A stretch of DNA of 64,000 bases from Phytopseudomonas seleniipraecipitans (GTDB taxonomy: Bacteria > Pseudomonadota > Gammaproteobacteria > Pseudomonadales > Pseudomonadaceae). The stretch spans positions 248,001 to 312,000 of the forward strand of contig NZ_FNBM01000002.1 of NCBI RefSeq assembly GCF_900102335.1. Reading direction: 5' to 3'. Of the stretch, positions 39,369 through 48,232 are shown piece after piece (positions within the stretch are counted from its first letter, which is position 1; each line of letters starts with the position of its first letter). A program made the translations under genes and the position numbers. The notes under the pieces were generated by a model that saw only the letters and a program-made list of their open reading frames with translations, made no database searches and had not been told where the DNA came from.

Positions 39369-41009
39369 TCAGCGCTTGAGCAGGCGTGCTTCGGCGTTGT
39401 CGAGGTCGCGCAGGATGTCCGCCAGTATGTCGTCGTCCAGCTGGTGCTCCTTGCGCATCCGGTATAGCTCAAGGCGTTGGGTGCGCAGCGCCTGGAGCCG
39501 CAGGCGGTGTTCCAGCTGGTCGGCCTGGTGCTGGTAATCGCGCGACTCCTGGGCATCAGGAGTACGGGTGCGTTCGAGCAGATCACGGTACTCGTTCATC
39601 AGCTTGGCCCTGATCTCGGCCATGGCAATCGCGCCTTCGGCGTCTGCAGCTTTTTCGTTATCCGCCTCGAGAGCACGAATGGCAGCTTGCAGCACTTGCG
39701 CGCGGTGTCGATTGAGTTCGCTCTCGTGGAGGGCCACGTTGTCCTCCGGCAGCAGCGGCAACAGCCTTGGCAGCGCCACGCTTGCGATGAGCAGCGATAG
39801 CAGAATCACCCCGGCGGCGATCAGGATCAGCAGATCACGCTCGGGAAAGGCATCGCCGCTGTTGAGCAACAAGGGCAACGACATCACACCAGCCAGCGTC
39901 ACCGCGCCACGTACACCGCCCAGGGTCAGCACAGCCGTGAGCGCAACACGCGATTGTCCGGCGAAACGGGTCGGTTTGCCCCGCCAGCGCCGCAGCATGC
40001 CGGAAGTCCGCCAGTAGCTGTACACCCAGGCAAACCGCAACGCCATCAGCACGGCATACACCGCCAGCACATAGCAAAGCGCCGGCCAGAGCAGTTGCCA
40101 GGGGTCGGAGTGCTCGCCGACAACGGCCTTGATGATGTCTGGCAACTGCAGGCCCAGCAGCAGAAAGATCAGCCCATTGAAGGTGAACTCGAGCATCGCC
40201 CACACCCCGCGGTTGAGCAGGCGCGTGGTGGTCTGCCGCGGCAGCAGGTCGAGGCGGCTCTGCATCATGCCGGCGGCCACGGCTGAGAGAATCCCCGACA
40301 GCCCGAGGTGCTCGGCGGCCACATAAGCGGCGAACGGCAGCAACAGCATCAGCAGCACGTGGGGCGCCGGCTCTTCCCAGCCGCGCGCGATCATCCAGGC
40401 ACGCATGCGCCCCAACAGATAGCTCAGCGCCATGCCGATCAGCAGCCCGCCAACGGCCACCAGCACGAACTGCAGGCTGGCATCGGCGAATGAAAACATC
40501 CCGGTCAGGGTGGCTGCCACGGCAAACTTGAACGCCACCAGTCCCGACGCATCGTTCATGAGCGCCTCGCCCTGCAGCAGGTTGTTCAAGGTGCTGGGCA
40601 GGCGCCCATGGGTGATGGCCGATACCGCCACCGCATCGGTCGGAGACAACACTGCGGCCAGCGCGAAACAGGCGGCCAGCGGCACCTGCGGCAGCAACCA
40701 ATGAATGAAATATCCAGCACCGAGAATGGTGAAGAACACCAGTGCAAAGGCCAGGAACAGGATCGGCATGCGCAGCTTGCGAAACTGCCCCTTGGGCATG
40801 CGCCAGCCGTCGACGAATAACAGCGGTGGGATGAACAGCAGCAGAAAGAGTTCGGGATCAAGCCGCACGTGCAGCCCGAGTGCCGGAATCGCCAGCAGCG
40901 CGCCGATCAGAATCTGCAGGATCGGCAGCGGCAGTGGGATGAACTGAGCGCTGATGCGCGTGCCGCTGACCACCAGCAACATGATCAGGATGGTGTAGAG
41001 AAGTTGCAT
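39369..41009 (-). CDS. CPA1-family sodium/proton antiporter
   Basis: The 546-residue protein has about 12 membrane helices in a Na_H_exchanger domain (residues 1-400), including ALSPTDAVAV and EALMNDASGLVAFKF, the ion-binding segment of CPA1 exchangers (Asp of NDA). A cytoplasmic tail of about 140 residues is helical and charged. It exchanges Na+ or K+ for H+ in the inner membrane, for pH and salt homeostasis. The start at 41009 gives MQLLYTILIMLL; the frame opens 15 codons earlier. It is divergent from the Spx-like gene and convergent with the dehydrogenase. Confidence 0.92.
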   Translation of the reverse strand: MQLLYTILIMLLVVSGTRISAQFIPLPLPILQILIGALLAIPALGLHVRLDPELFLLLFIPPLLFVDGWRMPKGQFRKLRMPILFLAFALVFFTILGAGYFIHWLLPQVPLAACFALAAVLSPTDAVAVSAITHGRLPSTLNNLLQGEALMNDASGLVAFKFAVAATLTGMFSFADASLQFVLVAVGGLLIGMALSYLLGRMRAWMIARGWEEPAPHVLLMLLLPFAAYVAAEHLGLSGILSAVAAGMMQSRLDLLPRQTTTRLLNRGVWAMLEFTFNGLIFLLLGLQLPDIIKAVVGEHSDPWQLLWPALCYVLAVYAVLMALRFAWVYSYWRTSGMLRRWRGKPTRFAGQSRVALTAVLTLGGVRGAVTLAGVMSLPLLLNSGDAFPERDLLILIAAGVILLSLLIASVALPRLLPLLPEDNVALHESELNRHRAQVLQAAIRALEADNEKAADAEGAIAMAEIRAKLMNEYRDLLERTRTPDAQESRDYQHQADQLEHRLRLQALRTQRLELYRMRKEHQLDDDILADILRDLDNAEARLLKR

Positions 41010-41136
41010 GAACGGACAGGTCCTCAACAAACAGAGCCGCAGGTCGCCCGGCATTCTAGCTCGCCTGCGGAGTGCTGCGGCAGTCGGGGAATGCCCGGGT
41101 TATCCCGCAACAGCGACCTAAGCAGAGGCGACGTGG

Positions 41137-41142
41137 CATAAT
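41137..41142 (+). promoter_or_regulatory. Possible -10 element for the Spx-like gene
   Basis: CATAAT lies 66 bases upstream of the ATG at 41208, without a good -35. It may drive the Spx-like gene and dapD. This is a weak call. Confidence 0.35.
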
Positions 41143-41207
41143 CGACAGTTCGACACTAACAAGTATTGAGAAGGATTCGACGAGTGGAATCCTTCCGAGG
41201 AAAATCA

Positions 41208-41555
41208 ATGAGTAATGTCCTCTATGGGATCAAGGCCTGCGACACCATGAAAAAGGCCCGCACCTGGCTCGATGAGCAGGGTGTCACTTACCAGTTTCAC
41301 GATTACAAGACCGCCGGCATTGACCGCGGCAATCTGCAGAAATGGTGTTACGAGCACGGCTGGGAAACCATCCTCAATCGCGCCGGCACCACCTTCCGCA
41401 AGCTTGATGACGCTCAGAAAAGCGACCTCGACCAGGCCAAGGCCATCGACCTGATGCTGGCCCAACCGTCGATGATCAAGCGCCCCGTACTGGATCTCGG
41501 TGCGCGCACGCTGGTCGGCTTCAAACCTGAGCGTTACGCCGCCGAACTGGCCTGA
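41208..41555 (+). CDS. ArsC/Spx-family protein (YffB-like)
   Basis: The 115-residue thioredoxin-fold protein begins MSNVLYGIKACDTMKKARTWL. The single Cys in ACDTM matches YffB-type ArsC/Spx proteins, which have glutathione-dependent thiol activity rather than proven arsenate reduction. The C-terminal part has MIKRPVLD, typical of the family. A GAGGAAAA ribosome site precedes the ATG at 41208. It is 42 bases before dapD and probably co-transcribed, the same order as in other pseudomonads. Confidence 0.9.
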   Translation: MSNVLYGIKACDTMKKARTWLDEQGVTYQFHDYKTAGIDRGNLQKWCYEHGWETILNRAGTTFRKLDDAQKSDLDQAKAIDLMLAQPSMIKRPVLDLGARTLVGFKPERYAAELA

Positions 41556-41597
41556 TACTCCGTCACCCCCAATCGAATTCGTTGCAAGGAAAAGCCC

Positions 41598-42632
41598 ATG
41601 TCCAACACCCTGTTCAGCCTGGCCTTCGGGGTCGGCACACAAAACCGTCAAAGCACCTGGCTGGAAGTGTTCTACGCACAGCCTCTGCTCAACCCGAACG
41701 CCGAACTGGTCGCCAAGGTCACCGAGAAGCTCGGCTACCGCGGCGGCAACCAGGCCATCGCGCTGACCAACCAGCAGGCCGGTGAACTCGCAAGCGCCCT
41801 GAAAGGCATCGATGCCGTGCAAGCCGCCCTGCTCACTCGCCTGGCCGAAAGCGCCAAACCGCTTGTCGCCACCCTGCTGGCCGAAGATGCCGCCCTGACC
41901 AGCACGCCTGAGGCCTACCTCAAGTTGCACCTGCTGTCGCATCGCCTGGTCAAGCCCCACGGCCTGAACCTGACCGGCATCTTCCCGCTGCTGCCCAACG
42001 TGGCCTGGACCAGCCAGGGTGCGGTCGACCTGGTCGAGCTGCCCGAGCGTCAGCTGGAAGCCCGCCTGAAAGGCGACCTGCTGGAAGTCTTCTCGGTAGA
42101 CAAATTCCCGAAAATGACCGACTACGTGGTGCCGACTGGCGTGCGTATCGCTGACAGCGCGCGTGTTCGTCTGGGCGCGTACATCGGCGAAGGCACCACC
42201 GTGATGCACGAAGGCTTCGTCAACTTCAACGCAGGTACCGCCGGCCCGGGCATGATCGAAGGCCGCGTTTCCGCCGGTGTGTTTGTCGGCAAGGGTTCGG
42301 ACCTGGGCGGCGGCTGCTCGACCATGGGCACCCTGTCCGGAGGTGGCAACATCGTTATTTCCGTGGGCGAAGGCTGCCTGATCGGCGCCAACGCCGGCAT
42401 CGGCATTCCGCTGGGCGATCGCAACATCGTCGAAGCAGGCCTGTACGTTACCGCTGGCACCAAGATCGCCCTGCTCGACGACCAGAACAACCTGGTCAAG
42501 GTGGTCAAGGGTCGTGACCTGGCTGGCCAGACCGACCTGCTGTTCCGTCGCAACTCGCAGAGCGGCGCCGTGGAGTGCAAGACCAACAAGTCGGCCATCG
42601 AGCTGAACGAAGCCCTGCACGCTCACAACTAA
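41598..42632 (+). CDS. dapD: Tetrahydrodipicolinate N-succinyltransferase
   Basis: DapD succinylates tetrahydrodipicolinate using succinyl-CoA in lysine and diaminopimelate synthesis. The 344-residue protein is the long form found in pseudomonads, with an N-terminal extension and a left-handed beta-helix (about 175-300; GARIADSARVRLGAYIG-type hexapeptides such as VRLGAYIGEGTTVM and GGCSTMGTLSGGG). It supplies the substrate for DapC, also in this window. A strong hairpin follows the stop. Confidence 0.96.
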   Translation: MSNTLFSLAFGVGTQNRQSTWLEVFYAQPLLNPNAELVAKVTEKLGYRGGNQAIALTNQQAGELASALKGIDAVQAALLTRLAESAKPLVATLLAEDAALTSTPEAYLKLHLLSHRLVKPHGLNLTGIFPLLPNVAWTSQGAVDLVELPERQLEARLKGDLLEVFSVDKFPKMTDYVVPTGVRIADSARVRLGAYIGEGTTVMHEGFVNFNAGTAGPGMIEGRVSAGVFVGKGSDLGGGCSTMGTLSGGGNIVISVGEGCLIGANAGIGIPLGDRNIVEAGLYVTAGTKIALLDDQNNLVKVVKGRDLAGQTDLLFRRNSQSGAVECKTNKSAIELNEALHAHN

Positions 42633-42634
42633 AA

Positions 42635-42682
42635 AGTTGGTTTAACGCGGCTGCGCTCGCTCGCACCGCGTTAAACCCAACT
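42635..42682 (+). terminator. Long hairpin between dapD and csdA
   Basis: GTTGGTTTAACGCGG pairs with CCGCGTTAAACCCAAC (one bulge), closing a 15-base GC-rich loop that repeats CGCTCGC. A long T run is absent. It probably ends or attenuates the dapD transcript. Confidence 0.6.
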
Positions 42683-42712
42683 GTTGACCGCCAGATGCTT
42701 TCTGGATAAACC

Positions 42713-43918
42713 ATGACCCTGATTTCCCCCTGGCGCGCCGACTTCCCCGGCATGCTGGCCCTCGATAAAGAAGGCCAGACCTACCTCGACAGCGCCGCCA
42801 CGGCGCAGAAGCCGCAAGCGGTACTGGATACCCTGCTCGCTTACTACGCCGGTGGCGTAGCCAATGTGCACCGTGCCCAGCATCTGCCAGGCGAACGCGC
42901 CACGCGCGCCTTCGAAAGTACCCGTGAAAAGGCCGCACGCTGGCTGAATGCCGTCAGCGCGGAAGAAATCGTCTTCACCCGCGGCGCAACGGAATCCCTC
43001 AACCTGCTCGCTTACGGGCTGGAGCATCTGTTCAGTGCTGGTGACGAGATCGTCATCAGCGCCGCAGAACACCACGCCAACCTGTTGCCCTGGCAGCAAC
43101 TGGCTGCACGCAAGGCGCTCAAACTGGTAGTGCTGCCACTGACCGAACAGGGCGACATCGACCCGCAGCAGGCCGCTGCGCTGATTGGCCCACGCACGCG
43201 GCTCCTCGCGGTCAGCCAGCTGTCCAACGTATTGGGCCGCTGGCAGTCGCTGGAGCCGTTGCTGCTTCACGCGCGCAATCAGGGCGCACTGACCATCGTC
43301 GACGGGGCCCAAGGCGCCGTCCACGGTCGGCATGATCTGCAGGCGTTGGGCTGCGACTTTTACGTGTGTTCCAGCCACAAGCTTTATGGCCCGGATGGCG
43401 TCGGCCTGCTATATGGTCGCCGCAGCGCGCTGCAATGCCTGCAGCACTGGCAGTTCGGCGGCGAAATGGTCCAGCAGGCCGATTATCACCAGGCGAGCTT
43501 GCGAAGCGCCCCATTGGGCCTAGAGGCCGGCACGCCACCGGTATCGGGCGTGATCGCCCTCGGGACAACCCTGGACTACCTGAGCCAGCTCGACGCTGCT
43601 GCGGTTGCCGCCCATGAGGCCGGTCTGCACAACATCTTGCTGCAGGGCTTGCACGGCTACGATGGCATGCGCCTGCTCGGCGAACCGCAAACGGCGCTGG
43701 CCTGCTTCACCGTGGAAGGGGTGCACAGCGGTGATCTCGCCCATTTGCTCACCGAACAAGGCATAGCCGTGCGGGTCGGCCATCACTGCGCGATGCCGTT
43801 GCTTAAGCGGCTCGGGGTGAACGGGGCGATTCGCGTATCGCTCGGTCTCTACAATGATCAGAGCGATCTGCAGCGTTTCTTCACTGCGCTGGACAAAGCC
43901 CTGGAGCTGCTGCAATGA
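42713..43918 (+). CDS. csdA: Cysteine desulfurase / cysteine sulfinate desulfinase CsdA
   Basis: This class V PLP aminotransferase takes sulfur from cysteine and hands it to CsdE. The 401-residue protein has TRGATESLNLLAYG, AEHHANLLPWQQL, the PLP Asp in IVDGAQGAVHG, the PLP Lys in CSSHKLYGPDGVG, and the persulfide Cys in RVGHHCAMPLL. It overlaps csdE by four bases (ATGA), and the tcdA gene faces the pair. That triad matches CsdA-CsdE-CsdL (TcdA) rather than the SufS of the SUF iron-sulfur cluster operon, none of whose other genes are here. Confidence 0.9.
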   Translation: MTLISPWRADFPGMLALDKEGQTYLDSAATAQKPQAVLDTLLAYYAGGVANVHRAQHLPGERATRAFESTREKAARWLNAVSAEEIVFTRGATESLNLLAYGLEHLFSAGDEIVISAAEHHANLLPWQQLAARKALKLVVLPLTEQGDIDPQQAAALIGPRTRLLAVSQLSNVLGRWQSLEPLLLHARNQGALTIVDGAQGAVHGRHDLQALGCDFYVCSSHKLYGPDGVGLLYGRRSALQCLQHWQFGGEMVQQADYHQASLRSAPLGLEAGTPPVSGVIALGTTLDYLSQLDAAAVAAHEAGLHNILLQGLHGYDGMRLLGEPQTALACFTVEGVHSGDLAHLLTEQGIAVRVGHHCAMPLLKRLGVNGAIRVSLGLYNDQSDLQRFFTALDKALELLQ

Positions 43919-44319
43919 ACCTTCCTGATAACGCCCGCGAAGCCCTCGAAGCCTTCACTGCTTGCCCGGGCTGGGAACAGCGCGCACGCCTGCTGATGCA
44001 ATGGGGCGAGCGGCTCGAGCCGCTCAGCGAATGCAACGAAACCGACCGCGTGCATGGCTGCGAGAGCCAGGTGTGGTTGGTCGGAGCCGCACACGACGGC
44101 CGCTGGCACTTTCGCGCAGCCAGTGATGCACGATTGATCAGTGGCCTGCTTGCCGTACTGCTGGCCAGGGTCAATGGCCTGAGTGCGGCAGAACTGGCCG
44201 CACTGGACATCGCTGACTGGTTCACCACCCTGGGGCTGTCGCGGCAACTGTCGCCCTCGCGCGCCAACGGCATGAACGCCGTGGTGCAGCAAATGCGTCG
44301 GCTGAGCGAAGCGGGTTAA
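43915..44319 (+). CDS. csdE: Sulfur acceptor protein CsdE
   Basis: The 134-residue SufE-family protein receives persulfide from CsdA and passes it on. The acceptor Cys is in DRVHGCESQVWLV, the family motif. Other conserved segments are LMQWGERLEPL and ISGLLAVLLARVNG. Its ATG overlaps the csdA stop. Its TAA overlaps the tcdA stop on the other strand by a few bases, leaving no space between convergent genes. Confidence 0.92.
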   Translation: MNLPDNAREALEAFTACPGWEQRARLLMQWGERLEPLSECNETDRVHGCESQVWLVGAAHDGRWHFRAASDARLISGLLAVLLARVNGLSAAELAALDIADWFTTLGLSRQLSPSRANGMNAVVQQMRRLSEAG

Positions 44320-45131
44320 TCCACCTTTGCCGCGAGCCGCTCGGAGGGGCGCCGCGCGCCTGCGACCAGCTTGTCGACGATACGCGCGGCCGCGACCATG
44401 CCGAAGGTCGCGGTGACCATCATCACCGCACCAAAACCTCCGGCGCAGTCGAGCTTCACCCCGTCACCGACGAACGCCTTGCTCAGGCAGATGCCGCCAT
44501 CGGCGCCGGGGTAGCGCAGCTGTTCGGTGGAGAACACGCAGGGCACGCTGTAGTTGCGCCCTGGTGTACGCGAGAAACCGTAGTCTCGACGTAGCGTTGA
44601 GCGCACCTTGGCGGCCAGCGGGTCGTTGAAGGTCTTGTTCAAATCGCCCACCTGCACCTGGGTCGGATCAATCTGCCCGCCTGCGCCGCCGGTCGTGATA
44701 ACAGTGATCTTGCGTCGCTTGCACCAGGAGATCAGCGCCGCCTTGGCCGCCACGCTGTCGATGCAATCGACCACCGCGTCCAGCTGCACGGTGATGTAGT
44801 CCTCCATGGTGTCACGCGTCACGAAGTCGGCCACTTCATGCACCACGCAAGCCGGGTTGATCGCCCGCAGCCGCTCGGCCATCACTTCGACCTTGGCGCG
44901 GCCGACCTGCTCTTGCAGGGCATGGGCTTGGCGATTGGTGTTGCTGACGCAGACGTCATCCAGATCGAACAGCGAAATTTCGCCTACGCCGGATCGCACC
45001 AGCGCCTCGGCTGCCCAGGAACCGACGCCGCCGATGCCGACCACGGCGACATGCGCAGCCGCCAGCCGCTGTGCGCCTTCACGGCCATACAGCCGGGCGA
45101 TTCCGGCGAAACGTTGCTCATCGAACGACAT
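44316..45131 (-). CDS. tcdA: tRNA threonylcarbamoyladenosine dehydratase TcdA (CsdL)
   Basis: TcdA cyclises t6A37 to ct6A37 in ANN-reading tRNAs, using ATP; in E. coli the Csd relay stimulates it. The 271-residue E1-like protein has the nucleotide loop VAVVGIGGVGSWAAEALVRSGVG, the adenylation motif LFDLDDVCVSNTNRQ, and VDCIDSVAAKAALI. The C-terminal helix (AARIVDKLVAG) may contact the membrane. A consensus promoter and GAGGAG ribosome site precede the ATG at 45131. It is convergent with csdA-csdE. Confidence 0.95.
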   Translation of the reverse strand: MSFDEQRFAGIARLYGREGAQRLAAAHVAVVGIGGVGSWAAEALVRSGVGEISLFDLDDVCVSNTNRQAHALQEQVGRAKVEVMAERLRAINPACVVHEVADFVTRDTMEDYITVQLDAVVDCIDSVAAKAALISWCKRRKITVITTGGAGGQIDPTQVQVGDLNKTFNDPLAAKVRSTLRRDYGFSRTPGRNYSVPCVFSTEQLRYPGADGGICLSKAFVGDGVKLDCAGGFGAVMMVTATFGMVAAARIVDKLVAGARRPSERLAAKVD

Positions 45132-45155
45132 GGCAGCTCCTCTTGATGGGCGCGC

Positions 45156-45184
45156 ATTATAGGGAGGTCAGCGAAGCAGCCCAA
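45156..45184 (-). promoter_or_regulatory. tcdA promoter
   Basis: On the minus strand TTGGGC (45184-45179), 17 bases, then TATAAT (45161-45156) make a clear sigma-70 promoter, 25 bases upstream of the start codon. Confidence 0.7.
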
Positions 45185-45360
45185 GCACCGCCCGGCATGC
45201 GGCATCCACATCCGCCGCACCATCGCAAAATAGCCACCCCCGATGATGCGAACGGGCGTGTGGGGCTGTGCTATACAGTCTTTCATCGACGGAGTAGCAT
45301 GCGCGCCAACCGGCGCTCGCCGGCCCTCTCCCCGTTCCACCCTTCGGAACCTGACACAGC

Positions 45361-47958
45361 ATGCTTTCGCGCAAGTTCGGCCTCAATCTGATTGTATTCC
45401 TGGCTATCGCTGCCTTGTTCACCGGTATCTGGGCGCTCTACAACCGCCCCGTCACCGCACCGGACTGGCCCGAGCAGATATCCGGCTATTCGTTCTCGCC
45501 GTTCCGTCAAGGGCAGAGCCCGCAGACGGGCGTCTACCCCAGCGATGAGGAGATGCGTGCGGACCTCGAATTGCTCGCCACCCAGACCGACAGCATCCGC
45601 ACCTACTCGGTGGATGGCGCGCTGGACAAGATCCCGCTGCTCGCCGAAGAGTTCGGTCTGCGCGTGACGCTGGGCGTGTGGATCGGCACCGACGAAGCGC
45701 GCAACGAACGCGAAGTCGCCAAGGCCATCGAGATCGCCAACAACTCGCGCAGTGTGGTGCGCGTAGTGGTGGGCAACGAGGCGCTGTTTCGCCGCGAAGT
45801 CACCGTCAAGCAACTGACCGCCTACATGGACCGCGTCCGCTCGGCCGTCAAGGTGCCGGTTACCACCTCTGAACAGTGGCACATCTGGGATGAGTATCCC
45901 GAACTGGCCGACCACGCGGATCTGATCGCCGCGCACGTGCTGCCCTACTGGGAATTCATTCCCATGGAGGATTCCACCCAGTTCACCCTGGACCGCGCGC
46001 GGGACCTGAAGAAGCTGTTCCCGAAAAAGCCCCTGCTGCTTTCCGAGGTGGGCTGGCCAAGCAATGGCCGGGTACGCGGCGGCGCCGAAGCAACCCAGGC
46101 TGACCAGGCCATCTACCTGCGCACCCTGGTCACCACCCTCAACGCTCAGGGTTACAACTATTTCGTCATCGAAGCCTTCGACCAGCCCTGGAAGGCTGGT
46201 GAAGAAGGTTCCGTGGGCGCTTACTGGGGCGTTTACAACCTGGACCGCAACCCCAAGTTCAATTTTGAAGGCCCGGTCGTGGCCATCCCGCAATGGCGTC
46301 TGTTGGCGGTCGCCTCGGTGGTCATGGCCCTGCTGTCGCTGGCACTGATGCTCATCGACGGCAGCGCCCTGCACCAGCGCGGCCGTACCTTCCTGACTTT
46401 CGTCGCGTTCGCTGGCGGCTCGGCGCTGGTGTGGATCGGCTACGACTACAGCCAGCAATACAGCACCTGGTTCAGCATGCTGGTCGGCCTGTTGCTCGGC
46501 GTCGGCGCCATTGGCGTATTCATCGTGCTGCTCACCGAAGCCCACGAACTGGCCGAAACAGTGTGGACGCAACGGCGACGGCCGTTCACCCCGGTGGTCG
46601 GCGACAGTCACTACCGGCCCAAGGTGTCGATCCATGTGCCGTGCTACAACGAGCCGCCAGAGATGGTCAAACAGACCCTCGATGCCTTGGCCAATCTGGA
46701 TTATCCGGACTTCGAAGTTCTGATCATCGACAACAACACCAAGGACCCCGCGGTGTGGGAGCCGGTACGCGACTATTGCGAAGAGCTCGGCCCGCGCTTC
46801 CGCTTCTTCCACGTGGCGCCGTTGCATGGCTTCAAGGGCGGCGCGCTGAACTACATCCTGCCGCACACCGCGCCGGATGCCGAAGTGGTGGCGGTGATCG
46901 ACTCCGACTACTGCGTCGACCCCAACTGGCTCAAGTACATGGTGCCGCACTTCTCCGATCCGTCGATCGCTGTGGTGCAATCGCCACAGGATTACCGCGA
47001 TGGCGAGGAAAGCACCTTCAAGAAGCTCTGCTATGCCGAGTACAAGGGCTTCTTCCACATTGGCATGGTGACGCGTAACGACCGCAACGCGATCATCCAG
47101 CACGGCACCATGACGATGATTCGCCGTACCGTTATGGACGAGCTGAAATGGGCCGACTGGACTATCTGCGAAGACGCCGAACTGGGCCTGCGCGTGTTCG
47201 AGAAGGGTTACTCCGCCGCTTATGCCCATGACAGCTTCGGCAAGGGGCTCATGCCGGACACCTTTATCGACTTCAAAAAGCAGCGTTTCCGCTGGGCCTA
47301 CGGCGCCATCCAGATCATGAAGGGCCACGCCCGGGAATTGCTTGCCGGCAAAGACAGCCAACTCAAGCGCGGCCAGCGCTACCACTTCATCGCCGGCTGG
47401 CTGCCGTGGGTTGCCGATGGCCTGAATATCTTTTTCACCGCCGGCGCGCTGCTGTGGTCGGCGGCGATGATCATCGTGCCGCAACGGGTCGACCCACCGC
47501 TGCTGATCTTCGCGATCCCGCCGCTGGCGCTGTTCCTGTTCAAGGTCGGCAAGATCATCTTCCTGTACCAGCGGGCAATGGGCGTCAATCTGAAGGATGC
47601 GTTCTGCGCGGCGGTTGCCGGGCTGGCGCTGTCGCACACCATCGCCAAGGCGGTGCTGTACGGCATGTTCACCAAGAGCATTCCATTCTTCCGTACGCCG
47701 AAGATGCGTTCCAGCCACGGCCTGATGGTGGCCCTCGCGGAAGCCCGTGAGGAGGTCTTCATCATGTTGTTGTTATGGGGCGCCGCGTTGGGCATCGCCA
47801 TCGTGCAGGGCCTGCCCAGTTACGACGTGAAGTTCTGGGTGATCATGCTGCTAGTACAGTCGCTGCCGTACCTGGCTGCGCTGATCATGGCGCTGCTGTC
47901 GTCCAGCCCGAAGCCGCTGGAGATTCCGGTGGTACAGACCGAGGCGGAGAACGCCTGA
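45361..47958 (+). CDS. ndvB: Glucan synthase NdvB: GH17-like domain fused to GT2 glycosyltransferase
   Basis: NdvB makes beta-1,3-linked periplasmic glucans that bind aminoglycosides in P. aeruginosa biofilms. The 865-residue protein has an N-terminal membrane helix, a periplasmic GH17-like domain (about 40-300) with both acid residues in place (Glu140 in VVVGNEALF, Glu229 in LLLSEVGWPS), two or three helices, and a GT2 domain with VPCYNE, VIDSDYCVD, CEDAELGLR and the QKR(F)RWAYG motif. Four C-terminal helices follow. It precedes dapE and rlmA, matching the order I recall from P. aeruginosa. Confidence 0.9.
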   Translation: MLSRKFGLNLIVFLAIAALFTGIWALYNRPVTAPDWPEQISGYSFSPFRQGQSPQTGVYPSDEEMRADLELLATQTDSIRTYSVDGALDKIPLLAEEFGLRVTLGVWIGTDEARNEREVAKAIEIANNSRSVVRVVVGNEALFRREVTVKQLTAYMDRVRSAVKVPVTTSEQWHIWDEYPELADHADLIAAHVLPYWEFIPMEDSTQFTLDRARDLKKLFPKKPLLLSEVGWPSNGRVRGGAEATQADQAIYLRTLVTTLNAQGYNYFVIEAFDQPWKAGEEGSVGAYWGVYNLDRNPKFNFEGPVVAIPQWRLLAVASVVMALLSLALMLIDGSALHQRGRTFLTFVAFAGGSALVWIGYDYSQQYSTWFSMLVGLLLGVGAIGVFIVLLTEAHELAETVWTQRRRPFTPVVGDSHYRPKVSIHVPCYNEPPEMVKQTLDALANLDYPDFEVLIIDNNTKDPAVWEPVRDYCEELGPRFRFFHVAPLHGFKGGALNYILPHTAPDAEVVAVIDSDYCVDPNWLKYMVPHFSDPSIAVVQSPQDYRDGEESTFKKLCYAEYKGFFHIGMVTRNDRNAIIQHGTMTMIRRTVMDELKWADWTICEDAELGLRVFEKGYSAAYAHDSFGKGLMPDTFIDFKKQRFRWAYGAIQIMKGHARELLAGKDSQLKRGQRYHFIAGWLPWVADGLNIFFTAGALLWSAAMIIVPQRVDPPLLIFAIPPLALFLFKVGKIIFLYQRAMGVNLKDAFCAAVAGLALSHTIAKAVLYGMFTKSIPFFRTPKMRSSHGLMVALAEAREEVFIMLLLWGAALGIAIVQGLPSYDVKFWVIMLLVQSLPYLAALIMALLSSSPKPLEIPVVQTEAENA

Positions 47959-47977
47959 TTCCGGTGAGCGACACGAT

Positions 47978-48009
47978 AACGGCGGCCAATTGGCCGCCGT
48001 TTTCTTTTC
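47978..48009 (+). terminator. Intrinsic terminator after ndvB
   Basis: The perfect palindrome AACGGCGGCCAATTGGCCGCCGTT, written as two 12-base halves AACGGCGGCCAA and TTGGCCGCCGTT, ends in TTTTCTTTTC. It lies 20 bases past the ndvB stop. Confidence 0.9.
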
Positions 48010-48040
48010 GGATTGGTGAGCGGTAACCGCGCAAACAATC

Positions 48041-48074
48041 CCTGGGTATCGCTTCGCTCAACGCCAGGCTACGG
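48041..48074 (+). repeat. Dispersed repeat, copy 1 (GGGTATCGCTTCGCTCAAC type)
   Basis: The core GGGTATCGCTTCGCTCAAC is followed by GCCAGGCTACGG. Related copies are at 50788-50820 and, inverted, 50943-50973. A degenerate piece (GTAGCCGGGTCGAGCGAAGCG) follows at 48096-48116 in opposite orientation, so the two may pair. It looks like a short interspersed intergenic repeat. Confidence 0.7.
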
Positions 48075-48232
48075 GTGCGCAGTGCATCGGCTCTTGTAGC
48101 CGGGTCGAGCGAAGCGCCTTTGCCTCTTGCGCCAAAAGGCTGAACGCCTACGAGGCGCGGGCGTTTTGCTTTAAGCTATGCGCCCTTTCCCGCCCCGCAT
48201 TGCTTTACGAGCATGACTTTACCGGAGTTTCC

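Noticed and set aside
45283..47718. 811-residue open frame antisense to ndvB
   Set aside because: It mirrors a strong gene with clear motifs. Its translation is rich in Gly, His, Arg and Val without a recognisable domain, as expected from the complement of GC-rich codons.
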